Origin: Geothrix fuzhouensis
GTDB lineage: Bacteria > Acidobacteriota > Holophagae > Holophagales > Holophagaceae
Direction of reading: 5' to 3'
NCBI RefSeq assembly: GCF_024609325.1
Contig: NZ_JANHMQ010000002.1
Span: 682,001-746,000 of the forward strand
DNA: 64,000 nucleotides
A model generated the notes under the pieces. It was not told the origin of the DNA and ran no database searches. It was given only the letters and a program-made list of their open reading frames with translations. Positions 51,655 through 59,916 of this stretch are shown piece after piece. Every line of letters begins with the position of its first letter. The first letter of the stretch is position 1. Made by a program: the position numbers and the translations under genes.

Positions 51655-52809
51655 ATGCGCCGCCCCGCCGCCCCCACCGCCGCCCTCCTCGTGACGGCCC
51701 TGGCTTTCCACGTGGACATGCTCCTCTACTACCTGCTGGTGCCACTGCTGCCCAGGTACGCGCGGGATCTGCACCTGAACCAGATGGAGATCGGCATTCT
51801 CTTCGGGAGCTATGCCGTGGCCCTGCTGCTGGCCACCTTCCCTGTCGCCATCCTTACGGACCGGTATGGGCGCCGCGGGCCGATGCTTTGGGGCCTCGCG
51901 GGCCTGGGGATCACGACTCTGGTTTTCGCCGTGTCGAACCAGTACTGGCTGCTGGTGCTGGCGCGGTTCTGCCAGGGTGTGGCGGGGGCGGCCACCTGGC
52001 TGCCGGGCATGGCCCTGCTGGCGGATCATTTCCCCAAGGAAGCGCGTGGCCGGGCCATGGGAACCGCTTTCGCGGCGGCCAATCTGGGGGTGCTGATTGG
52101 TCCTCCGCTTTCGGGCTTTCTCGACCAGCACGCAGGGCCTTCCTCGCCCTTCCTGCTAGGCGCGGTCCTGGTGGCCCTGGATGCAGCCGGACGGGCTTTT
52201 CTGCTGCCTGAGGCGGAGCCGGAGCGGGGGCCGCGGCTCCCCTTCCGACAGTTGCTGTCCAATCCCGTTATCCGGGTGTTCGCCGGGGCCATGGCCCTCG
52301 GATCCTGCTTCTGGGCCCTGCTCGAATCCACCCTCCCGCTGGACATGGACCGTCGCCTCGGCCAATCGCCCTCCCAGATCGGGCTCTTCTTCGCTGCCGC
52401 GGCCCTGACCCACACCTTCACCTCACCCCTGATGGGGCGCCTCTCGGATCGCATCGGCCGGGTGCGGGTGTTGCGGATGGGGCTGGCGCTGACGGTGGTA
52501 CTCCTGCCGCTGCCGGCGCTGCTGCCTCGGCCCTGGATGGTGGTGCTGGCCATGATGGGTCTGGGCAGCACGGCCAGCTTCATCATGAGCCCCTGCAGTC
52601 CGGCGGTGGCCGACCAGGTGGAGCACCTGGGCAGCCAGAGCTTCGCCTCGGCCTTCTCCATCCTGAACCTGGCCTACTCAGTGGGCCTGATGGTGGGTCC
52701 GCTGGCGGGTGGCGCCCTCGTCCAGGGGTTGGGCCTGCCCGTGGCCATGGGGCTTTCAGGGCTGGGCTTCGGGGCCTACCTGCTGGCTACGCGGAGCATC
52801 ACTTCCTGA
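51655..52809 (+). CDS. MFS-family transporter
   Basis: A 384-residue major facilitator protein with about twelve membrane segments. The family motif between helices 2 and 3 is FPVAILTDRYGRRGPM, and its second-half counterpart is PLMGRLSDRIGRVRVL. Substrate is unknown; the layout resembles drug or sugar efflux proteins. It starts 14 bases after the GNAT gene and probably shares its transcript. The 3' end overlaps the convergent methyltransferase gene by eleven bases. Confidence 0.87.
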   Translation: MRRPAAPTAALLVTALAFHVDMLLYYLLVPLLPRYARDLHLNQMEIGILFGSYAVALLLATFPVAILTDRYGRRGPMLWGLAGLGITTLVFAVSNQYWLLVLARFCQGVAGAATWLPGMALLADHFPKEARGRAMGTAFAAANLGVLIGPPLSGFLDQHAGPSSPFLLGAVLVALDAAGRAFLLPEAEPERGPRLPFRQLLSNPVIRVFAGAMALGSCFWALLESTLPLDMDRRLGQSPSQIGLFFAAAALTHTFTSPLMGRLSDRIGRVRVLRMGLALTVVLLPLPALLPRPWMVVLAMMGLGSTASFIMSPCSPAVADQVEHLGSQSFASAFSILNLAYSVGLMVGPLAGGALVQGLGLPVAMGLSGLGFGAYLLATRSITS

Positions 52810-53515
52810 TTGCCCGGTAGATCCACCGCTCCGCCGCGGCGGTCCAGGGCCGTCCGTCCAGCCCGCCGAAGGCCGTGACTAGCCCGAAGCCCGCGTCGGC
52901 AAGGGCGGCCCGGACCTCGGTATTCGTGGGAATCCAGATGTCATGGCGGAAGGCTTCCCCCTGGCAGCGCCGCTCGGTGCGGATGCGCCGGCCGTCGGGG
53001 CTCCAGGTGGCGCGTTCCTCGTAGCCCTCCTCAGGGAAGACCAGCCAATGGCCTTCGACTTCCGCCACGGCCTCCTTCAGGAAATTCCGGCCGGCCAGGT
53101 CGAGGAGCAGAACGCCGCCCGGCCGGAGCACGCGGGCGAACTCCGTCAACTGCCGGAGGTTCTCCGCCTCCGTGGCGAAGTAGCCCCAGCTTGTGTAGGC
53201 GCAGAAGACGCCATCGGCGCAGGCTCCCCGGAAGGGCAGGGCGCGAAGGTCAAGGCGCGTCAGAGGCGCGGGATGTTCCGCGGCGTGACGGCGCAGGTTC
53301 AGGCGACTCAGATCGCCCCCGACCACCTCCAGACCCTGGGCCTGCAGGTGGGGATGCAGACGCCCCCAACCACAGGGCAGATCCAGCACGACGCTGCCTG
53401 GTGGCAAGTCCAGCCGCGCCGCCAACGCCGGTCCTTCCGAAGCGGCGTCTGCGGCTTTGTCGGCATAGATCTGAAAATAGGCGGGGTGATCGAAGTCCCA
53501 GGCGAACCATTCCAT
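52799..53515 (-). CDS. Class I SAM-dependent methyltransferase
   Basis: A 238-residue protein. The SAM loop is VVLDLPCGWGRLHPHL near residue 42-57, followed by the acidic VVGGDLSRLNL and by VLRPGGVLLLDLAGRNF. The substrate is unknown; the fold resembles small-molecule methyltransferases. ATG 53515 opens MEWFAWDFDHPAYFQIYADK. The 184-base gap upstream holds family B element B2. Confidence 0.87.
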   Translation of the reverse strand: MEWFAWDFDHPAYFQIYADKAADAASEGPALAARLDLPPGSVVLDLPCGWGRLHPHLQAQGLEVVGGDLSRLNLRRHAAEHPAPLTRLDLRALPFRGACADGVFCAYTSWGYFATEAENLRQLTEFARVLRPGGVLLLDLAGRNFLKEAVAEVEGHWLVFPEEGYEERATWSPDGRRIRTERRCQGEAFRHDIWIPTNTEVRAALADAGFGLVTAFGGLDGRPWTAAAERWIYRAIRK

Positions 53516-53559
53516 CGCCCAAGTGTGGCAGGGCCTCTCGTCACCTGGTGGCGCAACGC

Positions 53560-53695
53560 GGCCTTAGGCCCGTGCAATGCATGCATTGCGATGAGCGACC
53601 CTCGGGGGAAATAAAAGCAGAGGGCCGGCTCGGCCGGCCCTCTGCGCGGGGGTCCGGGGGTATGCGCGCAGCGCGGGACCCGCGGAGAGCTTCAG
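53560..53695. repeat. Family B composite element B2
   Basis: Contains the 16-base palindrome GCAATGCATGCATTGC (53574-53589), the strong hairpin at 53617-53645, and GCGCGGGGGTCCGGGGG (53644-53660). That last 17-base block is an exact reverse complement of 50499-50515 in B1, and in both copies it adjoins a hairpin. It lies between two minus-strand genes, just past the stop of the tautomerase-like gene. Confidence 0.75.
53617..53645 (-). terminator. Terminator of the tautomerase-like gene
   Basis: A perfect 13-pair stem (53617-53629 with 53633-53645) around a TCG loop. On the minus strand it is followed by TTTTATTT, giving a proper intrinsic terminator about 55 bases after the stop of the upstream gene. 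Confidence 0.85.
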
Positions 53696-53699
53696 CCCA

Positions 53700-54251
53700 T
53701 CAGGCCTCGTCAGTGTCCGCCTTGACCAGTTTGACAATGGGCGTCGACTGGGGCGTGTTGACGATGCCCTTCCAGACATAGCGAGTGCCGCGCTTCTGGC
53801 CGCTCTTGGAAATCAGCTTGGCCTCTTCCAGTTCGGTGAAGAGGCGACGGAGGGTAGCCGGGGCCCAGTCGCAGTCCTTGAGGTCCAGGGCCACCTGGGC
53901 CTCGAAGCTGCTGAGGGAACCCTTGTCCTGGAGGGCAAACATCAGGTCCTTTTTCAAGTCCTCCAGCTCTGGCTTGGAGCGGCGGGCCTTGGTCTTGAAC
54001 GCTGGTGGGGCGACCACGGGTGCCGGCGCGGCGGGCTTGGGTGCGGGCGGCGGGGGGGCCGGTGCGGTGGTGGAAGCTTGGGCCTGCACGAGCATGCCGT
54101 CGAGGTAGATGTCGCCACGTTCGCTGCGGAAGAGCACCACCACGGAGCCTGGCGCGAGGCCCTCCTGCTGGAGTGCCGTGATGATCCGCTCACCGATCCG
54201 GGTCTTCTGGTCCGGCGCCAGGCTGGGAGATTGAATAATGACGATGGACAT
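53700..54251 (-). CDS. Tautomerase-like domain fused to a winged-helix-like domain, function unknown
   Basis: A 183-residue soluble protein. Residues 1-60 (MSIVIIQSPSLAPDQKTRIG, then VVVLFRSERGDIYLDGMLV) have the beta-alpha-beta pattern of 4-oxalocrotonate tautomerase, but the catalytic Pro after Met is Ser. A Pro/Ala linker follows (about 70-95). Residues about 105-170 (LMFALQDKGSLSSFEAQVAL, TLRRLFTELEEAKLISKSG) look like a winged helix. Both matches are by pattern only. Its promoter region is shared with the divergent Fur-family gene. Confidence 0.65.
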   Translation of the reverse strand: MSIVIIQSPSLAPDQKTRIGERIITALQQEGLAPGSVVVLFRSERGDIYLDGMLVQAQASTTAPAPPPPAPKPAAPAPVVAPPAFKTKARRSKPELEDLKKDLMFALQDKGSLSSFEAQVALDLKDCDWAPATLRRLFTELEEAKLISKSGQKRGTRYVWKGIVNTPQSTPIVKLVKADTDEA

Positions 54252-54356
54252 AAGGGCTCCAATATATATACGGTGAATACATAATACCCTAATCATTTTT
54301 CATCTGTAAAATACGATCTGTCGAGTGGACCGGATAGACTTCTCACCGAGGACTCC
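54252..54356. promoter_or_regulatory. A/T-rich divergent promoter region
   Basis: The 105 bases between the tautomerase-like gene and the Fur-family gene are much richer in A/T than their surroundings (AATATATATACG, ACATAATACCC, CATTTTTCATCTGTAAAATACG). They must hold both promoters. TATTAT on the minus strand and TAAAAT on the plus strand are candidate -10 boxes. No complete Fur box is evident. Confidence 0.4.
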
Positions 54357-54857
54357 ATGCGCAAACCCAAGATCGAACGCCCCGAAGAACAGCAGCGCTT
54401 CGAAACCTTCCTGAGGTCGCGTCAACTGAAGTTAACGGGTGAGCGCCTCGAACTCGTGGAGGAGGTCTTCGGTCAGGTCCACCACTTCGATGCGGATCAG
54501 CTGCACATGGCCCTCAAGCAGAAGGGCAAGGCCATCAGCCGGGCCACGGTGTACCGCACCCTTGATCTGCTGGTGCAGTGCGGCCTGGTGCGGAAGAGCA
54601 GCTTCGGCGATCAGCATGCCCATTACGAGGCGGTGCGGAGCAACGAGCACCACGACCACCTGATCTGCCTCAACTGCGACGCGATCATCGAGTTCTTCCG
54701 CCCGGATCTGGAGGCCCTCCAGGAAACCATCTGTCGCGAGTACGGCTTCCGGCCCATGCACCACAGCCACCAGATCTTCGGCCTCTGCAAGGCCTGCCAG
54801 GGCCAGGACACGGACGGCGCAACCCTCGCCCACCGGATGAGCCAGCTGAACGTTTGA
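54357..54857 (+). CDS. Fur-family metal-dependent regulator
   Basis: A 166-residue metalloregulator. The winged-helix DNA-binding part is residues 15-85 (LKLTGERLELVEEVFGQVHHF, AISRATVYRTLDLLVQCGLV). The dimerisation part has the His-rich metal site SNEHHDHLICLNCD and a second C-x2-C pair in FGLCKACQGQ, so a structural zinc is expected. Length and motifs fit Fur itself (iron) but zinc or peroxide sensors cannot be excluded. GAGGA precedes the ATG. Element B3 follows its stop. Confidence 0.9.
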   Translation: MRKPKIERPEEQQRFETFLRSRQLKLTGERLELVEEVFGQVHHFDADQLHMALKQKGKAISRATVYRTLDLLVQCGLVRKSSFGDQHAHYEAVRSNEHHDHLICLNCDAIIEFFRPDLEALQETICREYGFRPMHHSHQIFGLCKACQGQDTDGATLAHRMSQLNV

Positions 54858-54859
54858 CG

Positions 54860-55023
54860 GAGCCCCCCCTCTGAACGCATGCGTTGCGATCTAGGGGGTG
54901 TGCCGTTAGCCTCCGCCTGATGCGGGGCGAAGCGCCACTCCCATTCGGCTTTCCAGGGCCCGGGAGATGGAGCCTCCTCCGCACCCTCAAGGATAAGCCA
55001 GGCGGAGCCAGGCTTCTCCTTGC
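54860..55023 (+). repeat. Family B composite element B3
   Basis: Occupies the whole gap between the convergent Fur-family and cytidylate-kinase-like genes. It has the 12-base palindrome AACGCATGCGTT (54875-54886) flanked by CCCCCT and AGGGGG arms. It then shares with B1, in the same order, GCCTCC-x-C-x-TGA, CCCAyTC and TGGAGCCTCC (54968-54977), ending with a weak hairpin around AAGCC and GGCTT. Confidence 0.72.
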
Positions 55024-55773
55024 TCATCGGGCAGCACGTCGAATGGTTTTCGCGAGTCCATCGGCGATCAATTGGGCCGCGTCTGAAGGGAGGATCCTGT
55101 CCGTGTTGATGACAACGTGATAGAGCAGGTCGTCTTCGATGCTCACTCCGAAGTGGGCCTTCACGTAGCGGCCACGAGCCTGATCCTCTTCATGAACCAA
55201 CTCCTTGGCTTGTTCCAGCGTCAATTCACGAAGGTCCCGCTCCCGTTCGAGCCGTTTCGCCAGGGAGCCGATCAAGCGCACATGGAAGACATTCGAAAGT
55301 TGCGAGGTAATGACGTTCGCGCCGCGTCCGACCAGAATCACGTTCCCGGCATCGGCCAGGTGCAGGACCGTTTCGGTGATCATCGGGACGATCTCCCAGG
55401 CAGAAGGGATCACCCCGAACGTGGAGTCCATGATCTTCCGGAAAGCGGACTGCCGGTCCTCAGGGATGAATTTGGCAAGGGCCCGGGACATCTGATGATC
55501 TTCGAGGACCTTTTCTACCAGATGGCGGTCGAACACGGTCCATGGCGGTTCTCCTTTGACACTCCCCGATTGCAGGATTCCTGCGAGTTTCACAGCGAGT
55601 TCATGGGCCCCCGAGCCAGCCTGGTAAGAGATCGTGATCGCAGGTCTTGGCGGAGCTTGGCCATGGAGCTTGGCCGTGACTTTTCCTGCTTCAACCTGCG
55701 TGTGGATGTAGGAGAGGCATTGATCCAGATAGGTCTTGTCCGTGAAGGTCCCCTGGGAGCGGTTGGTGGGCAT
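55024..55773 (-). CDS. Cytidylate-kinase-like family protein
   Basis: A 249-residue P-loop-type protein of the cytidylate kinase-like family (AAA_33/Cytidylate_kin2 type). Visible blocks are ITISYQAGSGAHELAVKLAG at the N-terminus, where the usual P-loop GxxGxGK/S is degenerate, VILVGRGANVITSQL, and HVRLIGSLAKRLERERDL with the Arg-rich lid. It is not the CMP kinase of nucleotide metabolism, and the physiological role of the family is unclear. AGGAG precedes ATG 55773. It follows the truncated ATPase gene by eleven bases on the same strand. Confidence 0.8.
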   Translation of the reverse strand: MPTNRSQGTFTDKTYLDQCLSYIHTQVEAGKVTAKLHGQAPPRPAITISYQAGSGAHELAVKLAGILQSGSVKGEPPWTVFDRHLVEKVLEDHQMSRALAKFIPEDRQSAFRKIMDSTFGVIPSAWEIVPMITETVLHLADAGNVILVGRGANVITSQLSNVFHVRLIGSLAKRLERERDLRELTLEQAKELVHEEDQARGRYVKAHFGVSIEDDLLYHVVINTDRILPSDAAQLIADGLAKTIRRAAR

Positions 55774-55784
55774 GTTGTTCTCCT

Positions 55785-57188
55785 CTATCCGTGGGCTGCT
55801 GCGAATTGGTGCCTATCCAGGAATCGATAAACGGCAAGTTTGATGAGGTCGTTGAGGAAGAACCAGGCGAGTGCATAACCCCACACCACGAGCGACCAGC
55901 GCCATCCGATGGCAGGCATCAGGCCCAGCCCGAATACCGCGATGAGGGTGGCGATCAGTTGCGTGGCCACCACGGCTGTCAGCAGGTCGGGAGCCGGGCG
56001 TGTGGACCAGAACGGTCCGCGGGTGCGAGTGACGAAGATGGTCAAGTGTCCGGCGACCGAGAGTTTCAGGTAGATCAGAGTCTGGATGGTTTCCCGGTCC
56101 AGGTGGAACACCCGCCCGCCAAGAAAGAAGAGGCCAAAGGAAGCAACCACTCCCGCGAGGCCAAGGACCGAGGCCAGACTCAGCACGGCGGGCATGTTCC
56201 ATGCCTCCGGCGTTGCCGAGTAGTGCACATGATCGTAAGCGATGGACAGGATCGCACCATCATTGAGCAGCGCCAGCAGAACGATCATGACCGCCGTGAC
56301 GGGATAGAAGTTGAAAACGAGAATTGACAACGTCATGAAAAACAGGACGCGGATGGTTTCAGTAATGCGGTAGATGGCGTAGCTGTTCATGCGCTGGAAG
56401 ATCTTCCGGCTCTCCTGAATGGCGTCGATGATGACGGACAGGCCAGGGGTGAGCAGAACGATGTCCGCGGCGGCCCTGGCGGCATCCGTGGCACCCGAGA
56501 CCGCAATGCCGGCATCAGCCTTCTTCAGGGTCGGGGCATCGTTCACGCCGTCCCCTGTCATTCCGGTGATGTGCCCAAGCCTCTGCAGGGCCTCGACAAT
56601 GTGGAACTTATGCTCAGGGAATACTTGGGCGAATCCGTCGGCGGCATCGATGGCTGCATCCATACCACCCTGCTGGGTTGGATCCGTATGGGCAAACATG
56701 CTGGCATCCAGGATGTTGGTTCCCAGACCAACCTGACCTGCGATCTCCTTGCCGATGGCGACCTGATCGCCCGTGACCATTTTCACCCGGATCCCCATGG
56801 ACAAGGCCGTGGCGATGGTGGTCTTGGAGTCCTCACGAGGCGGGTCGGACAGGGGGAGCACACCAAGGAATTGCCAATGGCCCTGTTCATCGGTGCGGGC
56901 CACACCCAGGGAGCGGAAGCCCCGGGAGGCGAATTCGCGGATGGCCTTCTCGACCTGAGATCCTACCTGAGCGGCGTTGGATACCAGGGCTAGGACGACT
57001 TGAGGGGCTCCCTTGCTCACCAGGAACGACTTCCCATCCGCCCCTTTCAGGGAAGCCTCCGTGCGTTTGCCCACCGGATCAAAGGGGTGGAACTGGATGA
57101 CCTCGAACCCGGCGAGGGCCTCCTTCTGTTGCATGCCCGAGCAATCACTCAGACCCTGTACACCAGGAAGTCCAGGCCGTTTGCTCAT
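55785..57188 (-). pseudogene. 5'-truncated proton-efflux P-type ATPase
   Basis: The 467-residue product matches only the second half of plasma-membrane-type H+-ATPases. It opens in the nucleotide-binding domain (GFEVIQFHPFDPVGKRTEA, VSKGAPQVVLAL), has the hinge motif TGDGVNDAP near residue 215 and membrane helices 5-10 (about 265-450). Full-length relatives have about 800 residues. Missing are helices 1-4, the actuator domain and the phosphorylation site DKTGT, so it cannot pump ions by itself. The reading frame is otherwise open, and ATG 57188 has AAGGA upstream, so a product may still be made. It is cotranscribed with the kinase-like gene. Confidence 0.85.
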
Positions 57189-57711
57189 GGCCAATTCCTT
57201 TCCGTTCGCATGTCAGTGAGACATTCGAGGTGGATTCGGAATCTTGCTGTTCACAGAGGCAATAACCTCAAGAGCTTTGCCCCAGGGTTGCGAGCATACA
57301 CCCCTCAATCCATTTCCGATTTGCAGACCTTGCCGCTCTTCGGGGCCCGCTTTCGGCCCGAAGAGCACCACTCCGGCCTACAAACTGGTGATTCCCTTGG
57401 GAGGAGTCGAGGTGGACCACCCGAGCTGCTTCCATGGGAGGCCCCGAAGAGCCGATCTGCTCAGAAGCTCTTTGTGTTCGGGTGACTCTTCCCCCAGAGC
57501 CTCTCCAGCAAGCCTTCTCTTCCTCGGTTCGCTGGCGTGTGCTGGCCTGGAGGATCATCAGTACATTCTCGCAGAAGAAGCCTTTGTCCACCTCATCACA
57601 CCGGGTCAAGGGCGCGGTGCATCAAGTTCGTCTGGCACTCCTGCCCCATGTTCAACCTGGGCGTACCCTCGCTCTGATAGCCCACGACTCGGCGAAGCGC
57701 TAGGCTAGGCC
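57189..57711. other. 523-base intergenic region upstream of the truncated ATPase
   Basis: The lost 5' half of the ATPase gene would be expected here, but I see no recognisable remnant in any frame. A hairpin GCTCTTCGGG/CCCGAAGAGC with a 12-base loop lies at 57335-57366. Small open frames on both strands have no family features. The region must also hold the promoters of the ATPase remnant and of adenosine deaminase. Confidence 0.5.
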
Positions 57712-58779
57712 ATGTCGAAACTCAGCCTCCAAGATCTCCAACGCCTTCCCAAGACGGATCTGCACGTCCACCTCGACGGCAGCCTCCGCATCCCCACCAT
57801 CCTTGACCTGGCAGAACAGCAGAAGGTCAAGCTGCCCGCGACGACGCCCGAAGGCCTGCGGCCCTTCGTGGAAGTGGGCGAGGACTGCAAGTCGCTGGTG
57901 GAGTACCTCCGCGCCTTCGACGTCACCCTGTCCGTAATGCAGACCTACGAGAGCCTGGTCCGCACGGCCTTCGAGCTGGCGGAGGACGCCGCCAAGGAGA
58001 ACGTGCGCTACATGGAGGTGCGCTACAGCCCCATCCTCCACCAGCAGCAGGGACTCACGCTCCATGCCATCGTGCAGGCCGTGCTGGAGGGGCTGGCCCA
58101 GGCCGAGCGGCAGTACAACATCAAGACCGGCGTCATCCTCTGCGGCATGCGCCACATTTCGCCAGACATCTCCCTGCGGCTGGCGGACCTCACCGTGGCC
58201 TTCAAGAACAAGGGTGTGGTGGGCTTCGATCTGGCGGGCGCCGAGGAGAACTTTCCCGCCAAACGCCACAAGGACGCCTTCGGCCGCGTGCTCCAGAACA
58301 ACATCAACTGCACCCTGCACGCGGGTGAGGCCTACGGCCCCGAAAGCATCCACCAGGCCATCCACCTCTGCGGCGCCCACCGCATCGGCCACGGCGTGCG
58401 GCTCATCGAGGACGGCGACCTGCTGAACTACGTGAACGACCACCGCATCCCCCTGGAATGCTGTCCGTCGAGCAACGTGCAGACCAAGGCCGTGAAGAAG
58501 ATGGCGGATCATCCCATCCGCCTCTTCTATGACCTGGGCCTGCGGGTCACGGTGAACACCGACAACCGCATGGTCACAAACACCACCGTGAGCCAGGAGT
58601 TCAAGGTCATCCACGAGGAGCTCAACTTCAACCTCGAGGAGATCAAGGAGCTCATCATCATGGGCTTCAAGAGCGCCTTTCTGCCCTACGCCCTGAAGCG
58701 GGCCCTTCTGGCGGAGGTCGTCCATGAGCTGAAGGCCTTCAAGCCGGGCAGCCTGGAGAGCAGACGGGAGCAGCTCTGA
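57712..58779 (+). CDS. add: Adenosine deaminase
   Basis: A 355-residue zinc enzyme converting adenosine to inosine. Metal and catalytic motifs are TDLHVHLDGSLR, LHAGEAYGPESI (catalytic Glu), GHGVRLIED, CCPSSNVQT and VNTDNRMV, where the first Asp of the usual 'TDDP' is kept. ENVRYMEVRYSP is typical of the family. Adenine deaminase activity cannot be excluded. It lies just upstream of the NrnA-like gene, 32 bases apart. Confidence 0.92.
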   Translation: MSKLSLQDLQRLPKTDLHVHLDGSLRIPTILDLAEQQKVKLPATTPEGLRPFVEVGEDCKSLVEYLRAFDVTLSVMQTYESLVRTAFELAEDAAKENVRYMEVRYSPILHQQQGLTLHAIVQAVLEGLAQAERQYNIKTGVILCGMRHISPDISLRLADLTVAFKNKGVVGFDLAGAEENFPAKRHKDAFGRVLQNNINCTLHAGEAYGPESIHQAIHLCGAHRIGHGVRLIEDGDLLNYVNDHRIPLECCPSSNVQTKAVKKMADHPIRLFYDLGLRVTVNTDNRMVTNTTVSQEFKVIHEELNFNLEEIKELIIMGFKSAFLPYALKRALLAEVVHELKAFKPGSLESRREQL

Positions 58780-58811
58780 TCCTGGTATCCTGACTGTTGA
58801 GGTCAGGATTC

Positions 58812-59807
58812 ATGCTCGATCGCTTCGCCGACTTTCTCGATGGCCACGCCAAGATTCTTCTCACCACGCACGAGAATCCGGACGGAGATGGGGTGGGCGC
58901 TGCCGTGGCCCTGGCCGCGCATTTGAAAGGGCAGGGCAAGGAGGCGCGCATCGTCGTGGTGCCGGTCCTGCCAGAGAATCTGAGGTTCCTGGATCCCGAG
59001 GGCTGGATCGAGGCCTACGAACCCGGTGGAACTCACCGGGACCTGGCCACCTGGCCGGACGCCTGGCTGCTCATCGACGCCTCCGAACCCCACCGCATGG
59101 GGCCGCTCTATGCCGCTTTCGAGACGACGAAGGCCGAACGGGCCTGCCTCGACCACCACATGAAGGACGAGCCGAAGGGCTTCGACGACGAGTTCACGGA
59201 TTCGACTGCCAGCGCCAGCGCAGAGCTGGTCTACGACTTGGTGCGGCCCCGCATCGGCGGCGATCTCCCACCGGTGATGGCCCAGGCCCTCTACGCGGGC
59301 ATGGTGAGCGACACGGGCAACTTCAGGCATTCCAACAGCACACCCAAAATTCACCACGCCGCTGCAGATCTCATCGCCCAGGGCATTCACCCGTCCCGTA
59401 CCTTCAATGCCCTCTACCAGACCGCCACGCCCGCCAAGCTCAAGCTCTTTGGCCGGGCCATGGGTGGGCTCCAGCTGCGGAACGACGGCCGCTTTGCCTA
59501 TGTGGCCGTCACCCAGGCCGATCTCACCGCCTGCGGCGCCACCCACGAGGATCTGGATGAGCTGGTGGAAGAGCCCCGCAAGCTGAAGGGGGTGGAGGTA
59601 GCCGCCCTGTTCTCCGAAGCCGCGGACGGCCGGGCCAAGGTGAGCCTCCGCTCCCGCGAGCGGGTCGATGTGAACGCGGTCTGTCGTCTGTTCGGCGGGG
59701 GCGGGCATCGTCTGGCCTCGGGTGCCAAGGCGGCCATGCCCCTGGAGACCTTTATCACCCAGGTGGAGGCCGCCGTCGTGGCCCAGATGGGACGCGATAT
59801 TGTCTAG
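58812..59807 (+). CDS. nrnA: DHH-family phosphoesterase (NrnA-like)
   Basis: A 331-residue enzyme of the NrnA class, which degrades short RNA oligomers (nanoRNA) and dephosphorylates pAp. Motifs are THENPDGDGVGAAVAL (the metal-binding 'DxD' loop), LLIDASEPHRM, ACLDHHMKDE (DHH) and DTGNFRHSNSTP. The C-terminal DHHA1 domain ends with GGGGHRLASGAK. I start at ATG 58812 with AGGA upstream. Together with adenosine deaminase it hints at nucleotide salvage, but the link is only positional. Confidence 0.9.
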   Translation: MLDRFADFLDGHAKILLTTHENPDGDGVGAAVALAAHLKGQGKEARIVVVPVLPENLRFLDPEGWIEAYEPGGTHRDLATWPDAWLLIDASEPHRMGPLYAAFETTKAERACLDHHMKDEPKGFDDEFTDSTASASAELVYDLVRPRIGGDLPPVMAQALYAGMVSDTGNFRHSNSTPKIHHAAADLIAQGIHPSRTFNALYQTATPAKLKLFGRAMGGLQLRNDGRFAYVAVTQADLTACGATHEDLDELVEEPRKLKGVEVAALFSEAADGRAKVSLRSRERVDVNAVCRLFGGGGHRLASGAKAAMPLETFITQVEAAVVAQMGRDIV

Positions 59808-59916
59808 GTCATGATTCGAGGCGCCTGGGTTGCTCAGAAAAAGCTCTGGTCCCAGACTTCATTTTCCCCTCGGGCGGCATCCAAAGGACGGACCCGCACC
59901 CTATTCCTGGAACCCC

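Noticed and set aside
50367-55023. Repeats between rnpB and the kinase-like gene as a CRISPR array
   Set aside because: Unit spacing is irregular, units differ in sequence, and there are no equal spacers or cas genes.
57268-57609. A 113-codon minus-strand frame in front of the truncated ATPase
   Set aside because: I tested it as a remnant of the missing ATPase half. It contains no DKTGT, TGES or membrane segment, so it is not supported.
59600-59916. FMN riboswitch before ribA
   Set aside because: None of the conserved RFN-element blocks is visible, and the stretch is mostly the end of the NrnA-like gene.
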